A DNA stretch of 33,640 nt from Nostoc sp. FACHB-892 (GCF_014698795.1 NZ_JACJTR010000053.1:1-33640), one strand, 5' to 3'. Positions 16,777-26,022 are shown, counted from the first letter of the stretch. Program-made: numbers and translations. Notes: generated by a model from the letters alone, not told the origin.

Positions 16777-17343
16777 ATATTTTACCTTGTTGCCTAAGGA
16801 AGAACTTGTGTAATAGAACTGTCGTGGCTACTAGCAATTTATTGTAAACAGCTAAATTTGTTGTAGCAGAACCAATTGAATTGACTAAAAAGCCACCAAT
16901 GAGAGTTACGCTTTATGCAAATACATTTAGTTGTCAGCCAGAAAAATCGGTAGTTGAATTAAATAGCAATACATTAAATAATTCCTAACAACTAATGTTT
17001 GCACTCAGCTTACGATTTCAACAATATCTGTATTAGGTTCCCTGCGGATGAGAAGAAATATTTCTTTTTTGCCTTAATTTTGTAAAATTTATTTAAGAGG
17101 TAATGTTCCAGAGGAAACGCATCTAATTTGTTTTGACAAAATGTAACTTATATAGATGGGAAAAAAGGAAAATATTAGTAGGTTAATATCAATTTAATAG
17201 ATGTATACAAAGAAGACTGATGGCAAAAAAGTGTTAGTAGGTTAATATCAATTTAATAGACGTATATAAAGAAGGCTTGATGATAAATTCGTTTCTATAA
17301 GAATCAATAAAATGGGATGAAGTGGTATTATCAATTCATTTGA
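16777..17343. other. Intergenic region with tandem duplication
   Basis: Upstream region of the RTX gene. Apart from the 59-bp-spaced duplication at 17175-17279 no gene or strong signal is visible. Confidence 0.5.
17175..17279. repeat. Two-copy tandem duplication, 59-bp period
   Basis: A 46-base stretch at 17175-17220 (beginning TTAGTAGGTTAATATC) recurs at 17234-17279 with a few transitions. The bases before each copy (GATGG-AAAAAAG) are also similar, giving a 59-bp unit. No coding sense is apparent. Confidence 0.75.
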
Positions 17344-17690
17344 ATGAGACAAAATTTAGAAATAAAGCTACCACAAAAAATCACAATTGCAGATAATTTT
17401 AAGAGGATGCTTGAAAAGTCCTTTTATCGGTATCAAAAGTTTTAGATCCCCCTAAATCCCCTTTAAAAAGGGGACTTTGATTCCGGTCCCCCCCTTTTTA
17501 AGAGGGTTAGGGGGGATCAACAAGTGCCTAAAATCACAGCCAAAGACTTTTCAAACAACCTCTAAAGATTTAGAAGATAAAAGAGTTGAGCGCACCAAAA
17601 AGCATAAATTAATTGATATAGTTACCATTGCGATTTATGTAGTGATTTGTGAGCAGATAGTTGGGTATTGATAGGAGGACGGATGCTCAT
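17344..17690 (+). pseudogene. ISAs1-type transposase N-terminus, split by a miniature element and frameshifted
   Basis: The N-terminal domain of an ISAs1-family transposase lies in two pieces. Piece one (17344-17402) reads MRQNLEIKLPQKITIADNF. Piece two (from 17566) reads KDLEDKRVERTKKHKLIDIVTIAIYVVIC. Taking out 17403-17565 joins them exactly in frame (ADNF-KDLED). After VIC the frame breaks: one missing G turns the expected CGADSWV into CEQIVGY and a stop. The catalytic domain is absent. Gene start and family are inferred from the motif pattern known for ISAs1 transposases. Confidence 0.75.
17403..17562. mobile_element. Miniature inverted-repeat element (160 bp) inside the ISAs1 remnant
   Basis: The ends are imperfect inverted repeats of about 18-20 bases (GAGGATGCTTGAAAAGTC at the left; the right end read on the minus strand is GAGGTTGTTTGAAAAGTC). 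TAA flanks both sides (17400-17402 and 17563-17565), a 3-bp target duplication. The middle is the same type of GATCCCCCTAAATCCCC.../...GGGGGGATC core seen in the element at 3247-3411, in opposite orientation, but the ends differ. It is non-coding. Confidence 0.85.
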
Positions 17691-17850
17691 TTGACCCCGT
17701 TACATCACTGAAAGTAGAATGCCTAAAAAGCAACGTATTTGCACTAATTTCAATCGCCGATTCCACGAATGAATAAAATCGTGTAATTAATAATTTTAGC
17801 TGTTTGAAAGTTGAGAAATCAGTCTGCTGCACCTTCATTAAATCACCACA

Positions 17851-18087
17851 ATGCATCGAATTTTAATATTTGGCAATTCCGGTTATGGAAAAAGCACTCT
17901 TGCAAATAGACTTGGTAAAGACTTCAGGATTCCAATTCTTGCTCTCGATACTATCGTTTGGGAACCAAACCAAATTGCCATCCGGCGGACTCAAAAGGAT
18001 TTAGCAAAGGATCTACAAGACTTTATAGAAAATAATATTTATTGGATAATGGAGCAAATGTTATTGCATTTGCAACAGCGTTGGTAA
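17851..18087 (+). pseudogene. Truncated P-loop ATPase/kinase (topology-modulation/adenylate-kinase-like)
   Basis: The first ~66 residues look like the start of a small P-loop nucleoside kinase-like ATPase: MHRILIFGNSGYGKSTLANRL with Walker A GNSGYGKST (8-16), then ILALDTIVWEPN and a helical segment up to NNIYWI. Family members run to about 170-200 residues; this one ends at 78 with an unrelated tail (MEQMLLHLQQRW). The later part with Walker B-like and lid regions is missing, so a junction or frameshift near 18045 removed it. ATP binding alone may persist, but catalytic function is unlikely. Confidence 0.65.
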
Positions 18088-18404
18088 CTGAACCAAACCA
18101 GTACGACTGATACGATCGCAATTGGGGAGAAGAAGCCAATGTCGCGCAATAGAGATGCACAACTGAAGCTTTCAAAACCATTGATAAGTCTCGGCTGTGG
18201 CAATAAAAGTAAGAAATTTGGGGTTATATTTTCTTACTTTTGGAAGTATTGTTTCTATCTGCTATCTTGAAGCGATCGCCGCAGTGAGCCGCGACTTCGC
18301 AAGAACAGTGCGAGACAATGGTGACTGTAATCCTTTATGGATAAAGCTTTGAAGTCAGTATGAACTACCATTGCTTAATTTTTGCTCATTGCTACTAAAT
18401 TTCA
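18088..18404. other. Gap without intact gene
   Basis: A GC-richer patch around 18270-18310 contains a HIP1 octamer and looks like a dispersed repeat. The reading frame that follows the truncated ATPase (about 18049-18110) has some coding look but contains stops. No gene is called. Confidence 0.4.
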
Positions 18405-18434
18405 TAAAAAAAACCCTCATAAATACTATGAGGG
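18405..18434 (-). terminator. Rho-independent terminator of the CYP110 gene
   Basis: On the minus strand CCCTCAT and ATGAGGG form a 7-bp stem with a 7-base loop, followed directly by eight or more T. It lies 47 bases beyond the stop of the P450 at 18481. This is the clearest intrinsic terminator in the window. Confidence 0.85.
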
Positions 18435-18480
18435 CATTCTATAGAACATTTGCTGAACGCAACCATCAAACCCCTCAGTA

Positions 18481-19863
18481 TCAAACAGTGCTTGTCTGTA
18501 GAATAGGAGACTTCACGCGACGTTGACTTGTGACAACCATCTCAATGGGACGATCTGGGCCTGTTACCAAACCACGGCGTTTAGGTTGTATTTCACCGTT
18601 GTCAATTAGTTCTAATTCCAGGCTGGAAAGGATTTTGGCGAGTGCTAGCTTCATTTCCAACTGGGCAAATGCTAGACCAATACAACGCCTTGCACCACCG
18701 CCAAAAGGCAAATATTCATAGGGAGAAAATTGCCGTTCTAAAAAGCGTTCTGGCTTAAACTGCTTGGGTTCTGGGTAAATATCTTCTCTCTGGTGGGTTA
18801 AATAAATAGAACCAACTATGGATGTACCCGGTTCCAGTTCGTAACCGCCTAGCGATATTGGTGTTCTTACTACCCTTGGAAAAGTTAGTATACCCACTGG
18901 GTAAATTCGCAATGTCTCGGAACAAACAGCGTTAAGATAAGGTAATTTGAAAACGGTGCTGGGGTCTGGGTTATCGCCCAAACTATCTAATTCTTGCAGT
19001 AACTTTTGGCGCACTGATGGTACTTTGTGAATCCAGTATAATGCCCATGCTAAAGCTGTCGCAGTGGTTTCGTGGCCGGCTACTAACAGAGTCATCAATT
19101 CATCGCGCAACTCTTCATCAGTCATGGGTTGACCTGCTTCATCCCTAGCAGCCATGAGTAAGCTAAGAATATCTGTGCGTGATGAATCTGGTTGTTCTCG
19201 ACGTTCCTGAATTTCCTCGTAAATGAGTTTGTCAGCTTGTTGTTGACGGCGCACCTGCTTTCCCCAGAAGTTAATCGGACCAAAATCCCTTTGCAAAGCG
19301 GGGAAATAAAGCAAAGCCACAATTAACCGAGAACTAGCCTTTTCTAAAAGAACACCCAAAAATTCCTGTAATTTTTCGGCGCGAGTCCCTTCGTGTAGCC
19401 CAAATACAGCCTGCATAATCACGCGTAGGGTAATGGCTTGGGTAGCAGACCGAATATTGAAGGGTTTGCCTATTTGGTATTGGCTGATGACTTTTTGGGT
19501 AACATCGGTAATCACCTGGCTATAGTTTCGCATTTTTTCGCCGTGAAAAGGAGGCATTAACAACTGGCGTTGGCGTTGATGTTCAGCCCCGCTAATGGTA
19601 ATCACAGAATGCTTACCTAGCAAAAACTCAAACACATCATTCACATCACCTGGCGCTTCTAGTTCCTTGGTATCATTTGTTAAAATCTGCTGTTGCGCTT
19701 GGGGGTTGCTGACAATCACCAAAGGAGGAGAATTTCTTTCTAACTTGATAGTAAAAGTTTCCCCATACCTTTTGGCGCAAGCTTCCATAAATGACATGGG
19801 ATTAATAATCCAGCGCACCATCTGTAAAAAAGCTGGCATTTGCGGGCCATTAGGTAATTTCAT
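18481..19863 (-). CDS. Cytochrome P450, CYP110-like
   Basis: A 460-residue P450 with all signature motifs: I-helix AGHETT (262-267), ExxR as ETLR (316-319), PERF (371-374) and the haem loop FGGGARRCIG with Cys394. The N-terminus (MKLPNGPQMPAFLQMVRWIINP) is typical of cyanobacterial CYP110 proteins, which are soluble-type and oxidise fatty acids, hydrocarbons or terpenoids. It is paralogous to the P450 at 12604-13980 but has the more canonical I-helix. It is a single-gene transcription unit: a strong terminator follows, and upstream a 186-base region separates it from a divergent phosphoketolase-like gene. Its start codon is preceded by a duplicated AAGTAGCAAAAAA motif. No redox partner gene is close; the substrate is unknown. 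Confidence 0.93.
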   Translation of the reverse strand: MKLPNGPQMPAFLQMVRWIINPMSFMEACAKRYGETFTIKLERNSPPLVIVSNPQAQQQILTNDTKELEAPGDVNDVFEFLLGKHSVITISGAEHQRQRQLLMPPFHGEKMRNYSQVITDVTQKVISQYQIGKPFNIRSATQAITLRVIMQAVFGLHEGTRAEKLQEFLGVLLEKASSRLIVALLYFPALQRDFGPINFWGKQVRRQQQADKLIYEEIQERREQPDSSRTDILSLLMAARDEAGQPMTDEELRDELMTLLVAGHETTATALAWALYWIHKVPSVRQKLLQELDSLGDNPDPSTVFKLPYLNAVCSETLRIYPVGILTFPRVVRTPISLGGYELEPGTSIVGSIYLTHQREDIYPEPKQFKPERFLERQFSPYEYLPFGGGARRCIGLAFAQLEMKLALAKILSSLELELIDNGEIQPKRRGLVTGPDRPIEMVVTSQRRVKSPILQTSTV

Positions 19864-20049
19864 AATTTTTTTTGCTACTTAATATTTTTTGCTACTTAAA
19901 CTAACTGAAATTTTGGTTGTGTAATCATTTAAAGTACTTATTCTAACGTTGCAAAAAAGCAATAAACTGTTACAACCTCGAAGATGTAAAATTTTTGTTA
20001 AATTCAACAAGCATCTACAGTTTCACCTAATCGTCAAAAGGTACTCAGC
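19864..20049. promoter_or_regulatory. Divergent promoter region, CYP110 / phosphoketolase-like gene
   Basis: The 186 bases between the two start codons must contain both promoters. The 5' side of the P450 has two tandem copies of a TTGCTACTTAA motif (around 19873-19900). AAGG lies about ten bases before the ATG of the phosphoketolase-like gene. I cannot place -10/-35 boxes with confidence. Confidence 0.5.
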
Positions 20050-22263
20050 ATGACTGCAATCTCCCCAAAGGCATCTTCAGCGCTTCCCAATTTTTCTGAA
20101 GGGATTCAATATTTTGGTGAAGCGTTACCAGATTTTGAAACTTATGGTGCAACACCTGCTATAGAGTCAGGCAAAATAGCGATCGCAGATCCCACTGACA
20201 AAGCAGCTGTATATCAAACTTTACTGGCTGCTGATGCCTTACGTTACCTAACTTTGCAAGTTACTGCTAGTAAAGCTTCTGGGCATCCCGGCGGATTCGC
20301 CAGCCAAGCAGAAGCTTACGCATCTCTTGTCATGCTGGGATACAAAAACATTATTACCGAAGTCGGACACCACGCTCCCGGATTTTATAGTGCCATGTTC
20401 TTGGATCGTTCGCTAGAGGACATGGGAATTTTTACAGTCCAAGAATTGCGCGATCGCTTCCGAGAAAAGCACGGACTTTTAGGACACCTTTCTGGTTTCA
20501 TCCCCGGTATTCTCGCACCTGCGGGGCCTTTGGGACAAGGACAACACTTTGCAATGGCGGCTGCATTGTTGCACAAAGATAAATTGTTCCCCTTTACAGT
20601 TGGTGATGGTGGATTGGGTGAGCCTTATATTGTAAGTGCGATCGCCCACTTCCATACAGCTTATCCTGCTGTCACCAACTTCTTGCCGGTGCTGGTGTGG
20701 AACGGTTACAGCCAAGAACATCACAGCATGGTTTCCCTGAAAACCAATGAACAGATGCAAGCATATTGGCAAGGTAACGGTTTTGATGAAGTCGTGTTAG
20801 TTGATGCCAAAGACTTTGACGATCAAAACCAACCAGGGGATTACGTTGATAGTACCGCCTTTTCTTTTGAGAAACGCCTAGCATTTACTCAAGCAGTACT
20901 TTCGGGTGTAGATAAAGCAGCGCGATCGGCGTTGGGTGGTAAGCTTACCGTCTTCATTATTAAACAACTCAAAGGTGCAGGAGTCCACGCGCGGGGTTCA
21001 AAATCTCACAACCTCTATCCCAAAGATACGCTAGATGCACCTCATATCGTCAGTGCATTGCAAACCCGTGCTTTGTCTGCGGAAGCTTGGCAATTAGTTA
21101 GAACAAATGCAGAACGCGCCGGTGGTGGTCCAGCAGCGAAAACTGTGGTGACAGAATTTGAATTACCATTGCCAGAATTAGGCGAATTACCTTTAGAAGA
21201 ATATGCAGTTGGAGGTGAACCCAAGGTTTCCACAACCGCAATGGGACGATTGGTAGGAATAGTTGGAAATAAAGATCAGAATTTCCTCGTCACCAACGCC
21301 GACGGTAACGAAGCATCAGGAATTGCCAATATTAACCAAGCGTTAAAGATTATCCACCCGACAACCGACGACTTATATAATCAAGCACCAAATGGACAAG
21401 TTTATGAACCATTAAGTGAAGATGCTTGTGCTGGTTTAGCTGCGGGTTTGGCGTTAATGGGTGCAAGAACTTTGTGGTGTTCCTACGAATCTTTTGCCAT
21501 CAACGGATTACCAATTTGGCAAACTGTAACTCAAGCAATGGCAGAATTGCGCCGTCAAACTCCCTCGACTATTACTTTATTCACAGCAGGCGCATTAGAG
21601 CAAGGGCGCAACGGTTGGACTCACCAACGTCCAGAAATTGAAGCTTACTTTGCTTCGTTGATGCGAAATGGAAATGTTTTCCCATTATTCCCACCTGATG
21701 CTAATAGTATTCAAGCCTGTTATGACTGGGCATTGAAAACTAAGAATAAGGGAATTGTGATTACAGCTAGTAAATCGCCATTGCCAATTCGCACAACTTT
21801 AGAACAAACTCGTCAAGGGTTACGCGATGGTGCGGTGCTATTACATGAAGTTGCTGGTGATAGACAAGTTGTATTTGCTGTAATTGGTGATATGACATTA
21901 ATGCCAGTGTTTGAAGCTGCTGCTTTCTTGGAAACCGAAGGTATTGGTGCGAAGATAGTTTCTGTCATCAATCCTCGGCAATTGTACCGTAGCCATGATA
22001 CCGCATGGGATACTTGTTCTGAACCCGAAGGCGGTTTCTTGGATGATGCAGCATTTGCCGAATTATTTGATGGTGATGCGTTAATTGCTGTTACTGGTGG
22101 TGCGGCGGGGATGCTGGAACCAATTTTGTTACGGAGTACAGCCAAGCGCGACACCTTTGCATGGAAACGTGGCGAAACTACAGCCAGTGCTGGCGAGTTG
22201 ATGGCGTTTAATGGATTAACTGCTGAAGCGTTAACGAAACGTGCGATCGCATTAGTGCATTAA
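20050..22263 (+). CDS. Phosphoketolase/transketolase-like ThDP enzyme
   Basis: A 737-residue thiamine-diphosphate enzyme. The N-terminal domain has SGHPGG (77-82), VGHHAPGF (105-112), PLGQGQHFAMAAALL (160-174) and the ThDP motif GDG (185-187) ending with WN (217-218). The middle and C-terminal parts (EPLSEDACAGLAAGLALMGARTLWCSYESF, GWTHQRPEIE, FPLFPPDANSIQACYDWAL, KGIVITASKSPLP) match the phosphoketolase plan more than transketolase. Phosphoketolases split xylulose-5-P or fructose-6-P to acetyl phosphate and are about 800 residues long; here the usual GDGE is GDGG and the sequence is divergent, so substrate and product may differ. It has AAGG before the start and a strong hairpin terminator after it. 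It is divergent from a CYP110 gene. Confidence is high for the ThDP family, low for the exact reaction. Confidence 0.8.
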   Translation: MTAISPKASSALPNFSEGIQYFGEALPDFETYGATPAIESGKIAIADPTDKAAVYQTLLAADALRYLTLQVTASKASGHPGGFASQAEAYASLVMLGYKNIITEVGHHAPGFYSAMFLDRSLEDMGIFTVQELRDRFREKHGLLGHLSGFIPGILAPAGPLGQGQHFAMAAALLHKDKLFPFTVGDGGLGEPYIVSAIAHFHTAYPAVTNFLPVLVWNGYSQEHHSMVSLKTNEQMQAYWQGNGFDEVVLVDAKDFDDQNQPGDYVDSTAFSFEKRLAFTQAVLSGVDKAARSALGGKLTVFIIKQLKGAGVHARGSKSHNLYPKDTLDAPHIVSALQTRALSAEAWQLVRTNAERAGGGPAAKTVVTEFELPLPELGELPLEEYAVGGEPKVSTTAMGRLVGIVGNKDQNFLVTNADGNEASGIANINQALKIIHPTTDDLYNQAPNGQVYEPLSEDACAGLAAGLALMGARTLWCSYESFAINGLPIWQTVTQAMAELRRQTPSTITLFTAGALEQGRNGWTHQRPEIEAYFASLMRNGNVFPLFPPDANSIQACYDWALKTKNKGIVITASKSPLPIRTTLEQTRQGLRDGAVLLHEVAGDRQVVFAVIGDMTLMPVFEAAAFLETEGIGAKIVSVINPRQLYRSHDTAWDTCSEPEGGFLDDAAFAELFDGDALIAVTGGAAGMLEPILLRSTAKRDTFAWKRGETTASAGELMAFNGLTAEALTKRAIALVH

Positions 22264-22271
22264 GGATTTTC

Positions 22272-22337
22272 AAACCGCAGATGTACGCAGTGAAACGCGA
22301 ACAACTTGGCGTTTGGTTGCGTAGATTTGCGGTTTTT
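22272..22337 (+). terminator. Long hairpin terminator after the phosphoketolase-like gene
   Basis: AAACCGCAGATGTACGCA pairs with TGCGTAGATTTGCGGTTT (two mismatches). The enclosed bases hold a second stem, AAACGC/GCGTTT. A T run ends the structure. It begins nine bases after the stop codon, so it surely ends this gene's transcript. Confidence 0.8.
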
Positions 22338-22549
22338 ATTAGACAGGTTTTGATGTTTCTATAAAGTAGAATCCAACAGGACTTACGCAACTGGCACAAT
22401 GTGATCGCAAATTGCTAGTACACCTGTATTATTAAAATCTGATTCCGAAAGCTTTGTATTCGCAATAGAAGTTAGTGTATTGGAAGTAAAGCATGAAATA
22501 TTCATGAGAAAATAGGTAGAGGTTGTATTAGATAAAGTTGCTTACGGTA

Positions 22550-23311
22550 ATGAGATTTACTAAGCTTACTTACTGCCAATACTTATTAAGTAGTCAAATT
22601 AATTATACAGTTACCAATTTAGCAGAGCATTTAGAAAGTATTAGCCATGATGCGATTAACTATTATTTGAAAAGAGAAAAATTAACACCTCGTTTACTAT
22701 GGGATAATGTGAAAGAGGTAGTAGAACCTGATGTCAATGGTTACATCATCTTTGATGATAGCGTTTTAGACAAAAGGTATTCTGAAGAAATAGAGATAGT
22801 CAGGAGACAATATAGTGGTAATGAGCATGGTGCCGTCAAAGGAATTGGTGTAGTCAGTTGTGTATATGTAAATCCTAAACTGCAAAGATTTTGGGTAATA
22901 GATTACCGCATTTTTAATCCTGATGCTGATGGCAAAACCAAGATAGACTATGTGAAAGATATGCTGCAAAACCTTGTATATCATAAACTTTTATCCTTTG
23001 ATACTGTTTTGATGGATACATGGTATGCAGTACAAAGTTTAATGCTTTATATTGATGCAAGCGAAAAAATTTATTATTGCCCTTTAAAAAATAATCGGCT
23101 AGTTGATGATACATTTGGTCAAGAAAAATATAAACGCGTTGAACTATTAGAATGGAACCAAGAAGAATTAGACTGTGGTAAAATAATTAAAATTAAAGGG
23201 TTCCCATCTCAGACAAAAGTGAAACTATTCCGGGTAACTGTTTCTACCAACAGAACGGATTATATCGCTACTAACGATTTATCTCAAAGCTCCACTTGTG
23301 AGAGACAATAA
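22550..23311 (+). pseudogene. IS701-type transposase, C-terminally truncated
   Basis: From the ATG at 22550 the protein starts MRFTKLTYCQYLLSSQINYTV and continues with an IS701-family DDE domain: a first Asp pair in GYIIFDDSVLDK, then VDYVKDMLQNL, and a second Asp in SFDTVLMDTWYAVQSLM. The protein breaks off after STNRTDYIATNDLSQSS; the rest of the fold, with the catalytic Glu in a RWxIEExxR-type helix, is missing and a short alien tail (TCERQ) follows. Full-length relatives are about 330-400 residues; 253 remain. A dispersed 18-mer (23348-23365) lies just downstream and may mark where the break occurred. It cannot transpose by itself. Confidence 0.85.
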
Positions 23312-23347
23312 CTCTACTACGAAGCGCCCTACCTCTTCATACTCTTG

Positions 23348-23365
23348 TTTTGGCTAAGGTATTGA
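23348..23365 (+). repeat. Dispersed 18-mer, copy 2
   Basis: Identical to 3116-3133. It lies 37 bases after the stop of the truncated IS701-type transposase. Confidence 0.55.
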
Positions 23366-23401
23366 CTTATTAGTTAGTAAATGCCTGTCAAAAGCAATAC
23401 A

Positions 23402-23617
23402 TTACGATGTTTGGTCTTTTGATTTGTCTGACACATAAGTTAACAAATCACCGGGTTGGCAATTAAGAGCTTTGCAGTATTTTTCTAGCGTGTCTCTGTC
23501 TAGTCTCTCTGGCATCACCCGAATATTTTTGTGCTTGCTGACGGTTACAGGATGCAACTCTGTCATCTGGGCAAGCTTTTTATAGTCAATTTCTCTATCA
23601 GCCATTAATACAGCCAA
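23402..23617 (-). CDS. Small Cro/C1-type helix-turn-helix protein
   Basis: A 71-residue DNA-binding protein of the small XRE (HTH_26) type: helix-turn-helix in YKKLAQMTELHPVTVSKHKN, then RLDRDTLEKYCKALNCQPGDLLTYVSDK, the usual end of this group. The start is a puzzle. Homologous sequence (RWRLAVLMADREID) continues upstream in frame, but that frame meets a stop (TAA) before any ATG. Only a TTG at 23617 or the internal ATG four codons later can start it, so the 5' end may have been damaged. A TAAGGA motif precedes. It lies between two dead transposases, without a visible partner. It may be an orphan regulator or the antitoxin-like half of a lost pair. Confidence 0.65.
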   Translation of the reverse strand: MAVLMADREIDYKKLAQMTELHPVTVSKHKNIRVMPERLDRDTLEKYCKALNCQPGDLLTYVSDKSKDQTS

Positions 23618-23692
23618 GCGCCACCTGAATCCTTACATTGATTCTTCTATTGGTATCACCATATCTAACTTATACCTCCTTGTGTTTGACCC

Positions 23693-25318
23693 GAATGGCA
23701 CTAAGAAAAGCCGAAATGCTTGTGGTCTAAGCGGTTTGCAACTGCTTTCTTAATTCATGCCGGGGTTTCGTCATCAAGGGGTAAGCTTTTGGGCGACGTT
23801 TACGGACTCGTGGTTCACTTCTACCTGGGCGATCGGGAACAACCTTATGAGCAATAACTTTTAACAAAGTGAGATAAATTCGGAGGCGTTTTTGAGGAGT
23901 TGCTGTTAATAATTTAGGAATAAAGTTAATTAAATGGTGGCGAGTACTTTGCTTTTGATTTGCGTAATGGAGGAGTGGTGTAAGTAGTTCCAGCCGACCA
24001 CATTAAGCTACGAAGTAGATTGTAAGCCAGCAAATAAACGTAGATTTATTTGCGTACCATTGAGGGACTTTTACACCGCAAAACATCCATTAAGAGAGTA
24101 GTTTTAAGATGTCTTAAATCTAGCTCAACCTCCCAGCGTTTACCGTAAAGCCCAACATTTTCCAGAGTAGAATAAGTTGCTTTATCTAAAAGAGTAGTAA
24201 TTAAGCTAATTTGTTGAGTCCGAAAACCAGGAATAACAATATAATAGTAAATCTCTCGCACAGTGATGGAAGAAGGTAGAGCATCAAATTCATCTTTATT
24301 CAATCCTTTTGGACAACTTTTAGGCTTATACCAAGTAACTGATTTGTCGCAATCTCCAACAATTTTGCCTTTTCGCATGATTGTTGTGCGAGATTGATGC
24401 TTCCGAAATATAATAGCATCACAACCGAGTTTGGTAATCATAACCATATCGACATAAGCACAAAAAGCTCTATCCCCTAAAAGCACATCATTGGGTTTGA
24501 GAAAACCATACAGCCTCCTTGCTAATTTAATATCATGAGTGTTCAATACATCGATGCACAAAGCAACGGCGGCTCCCGTAACTAAACTGAATATCACACC
24601 AATTTTGGCTATTGGAAAGCCACATCCATCTTTTTGAGTGCACGGTTAGCGGGTATTCTTTTTGGTTCTCTACAGTGTCTAGCATAGATACCGTCGAGCC
24701 GTCTATCACTAAAATATTTCGACCACACCATAAATACTCTTGGGTTATTTTCTCTTCCAGCTTTTGTGCTGAATAATTGAAAAGCTTCTCTAATAAATTT
24801 TCTGGCAATCTTGCCCTAGCTTGACAGTAAGTACTCGTATCTGAAGAAGGAATTTCTACTTCTGACTCAGCCAAATGTGCAATTATTTTACTCACAGCAT
24901 TATGACAAGTTTTATCACTATCCAAAACTTGCGACAAAAATACCCACAAAGTAATAAATGGGTCAAATAATCGCTTTTAATATTTAATTTTCACTTCAGA
25001 GATTGCAAGCTTTATTGCAGATTCTGGCAATAGTTCTTTAAAAGGTAAACTTAAGCTTCGATTAAATTTATCCTTGAGGATTTGTACTTGTAGTGTCACA
25101 GCAGTAATTATCGTATTCGCTTGCTCGTCTCAAAAAAGTATTTCATAGACGAGTAAGCTTTTCCTATCTAAAAATTTTTTGGGGCAACCCTCACCGTTAC
25201 CCTGATTTTCACAGCACCTACAAAAAATAGCGATCGCAGCCAAGCGCCCACTGCTATTAACGCATAAATACTTGTAATGCTTATGCAGAAAAGTTTATAG
25301 CTTTTCTTAGTGCCATTC
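23693..25318 (-). mobile_element. IS4-family element, copy A (full length, decayed)
   Basis: A 1626-bp element bounded by perfect 19-bp inverted repeats, GAATGGCACTAAGAAAAGC at 23693-23711 and its complement at 25300-25318. The same ends bound copy B at 28003-29000. It carries one transposase gene on the minus strand, ruined by two stops and one frameshift. No clear target duplication is seen at its borders (ACCC | ... | GGCT). The right flank opens directly into a broken aminotransferase gene. Confidence 0.85.
23727..25099 (-). pseudogene. IS4-family transposase of copy A, inactivated
   Basis: Reading from a GTG at 25099 the sequence is a complete IS4-type transposase of about 455 codons. 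The DDE residues are recognisable: Asp in LVIDGSTVSM, Asp in LLGDRAF, and the Y(2)R(3)E(6)K signature in YGKRWEVELDLRHLK. Three lesions inactivate it: a TAA in KIKY*KRLFDP (copy B has Tyr-Arg there), a frameshift near 24620 between PLTVHSKR and VIFSLVTG, and a TAA in MVRK*IYVY (copy B has Glu). Start codon and length are taken from comparison with copy B. The C-terminus (RVRKRRPKAYPLMTKPRHELRKQLQTA) is the same in both. Confidence 0.85.
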
Positions 25319-25944
25319 GGCTCGCACTCCTTGAATGGGCAACACAGCATGGGGCAGCTATCATTGAGGATGATTACGATAGCGAGTTTCGTTTTGCCGG
25401 ACGACCATTGGAATCATTGCAGGACTTAGACCGTACTGGAAGAGTCCTCTATGTGGGAACATTCTCGAAAGTGATGTTTCCAGAGATCCGATTGGGATTT
25501 ATTGTCGCTCCAGAGTTGATATAACAAGCGTTGGTTGTGGCAAAACAATTGAGCGATTTGCATAGTCCTTTGTTAGCGCAAGCAACACTGGCAAAGTTTA
25601 TTCAAGATGGTTATTTAGCAAAGCATATCCGTAAGTTACATAAAATTTATGACCAGCGTCGGCAATGTTTAATTGCGGGTCTGAAGAAATCTTTTTCGGA
25701 TTGGTTACAACCTATTCCCTCTGAAGCTGGTCTGCATATTGCTACTTTTTTAACTTCTGATATTAAAAGCAATGCTGTTATTGATGAAGCAGCACAGCAG
25801 GGGATATTTCTTTTTTCTCTTGAGCATTTTTATGCTTCATCCACGGTTAAATCGGGTTTGATTTTTGGATATGGTACTATTGAGGTTGAGCAAATTAATG
25901 CAGGGTTGGATGTGTTGAGAAAAATCTTTTCAGAAAATGAATAA
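25319..25944 (+). pseudogene. MocR-type (GntR/aminotransferase) regulator, 3' fragment with stop
   Basis: The C-terminal half of a PLP-dependent class I aminotransferase domain as found in MocR regulators. RLALLEWATQHGAAIIEDDYDSEFRFAGRPLESLQ is followed by the PLP-lysine loop GTFSKVMFPEIRLGF, and the protein ends with GYGTIEVEQINAGLDVLRKI. The N-terminal GntR helix-turn-helix and the first part of the aminotransferase domain are missing; the fragment begins at the IS4 border (25318). An in-frame TAA interrupts it after PELI (about 25522-25524). The DNA on the other side of the IS does not continue the gene, so a deletion accompanied or followed the insertion. Confidence 0.85.
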
Positions 25945-26022
25945 ATATCATAAACTGCTTTTTGGTATATTTTTAGCTACCTCACTAAATACCTAACAAG
26001 TTGCGGGTCTATTGGAGATTGA

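Noticed and set aside
16127..16813. Plus-strand frames rich in Pro-Pro-Leu-Ser over the RTX gene
   Set aside because: Antisense shadows of the GGxGNDxL repeats; the RTX/PPC protein on the minus strand is clearly the real gene.
22380..22405. AGGACTTACGCAACTGGCA-type motif resembling a transposon end
   Set aside because: It reminds me of ends seen often in cyanobacteria, but no complementary copy is present in the window, so no element can be bounded.
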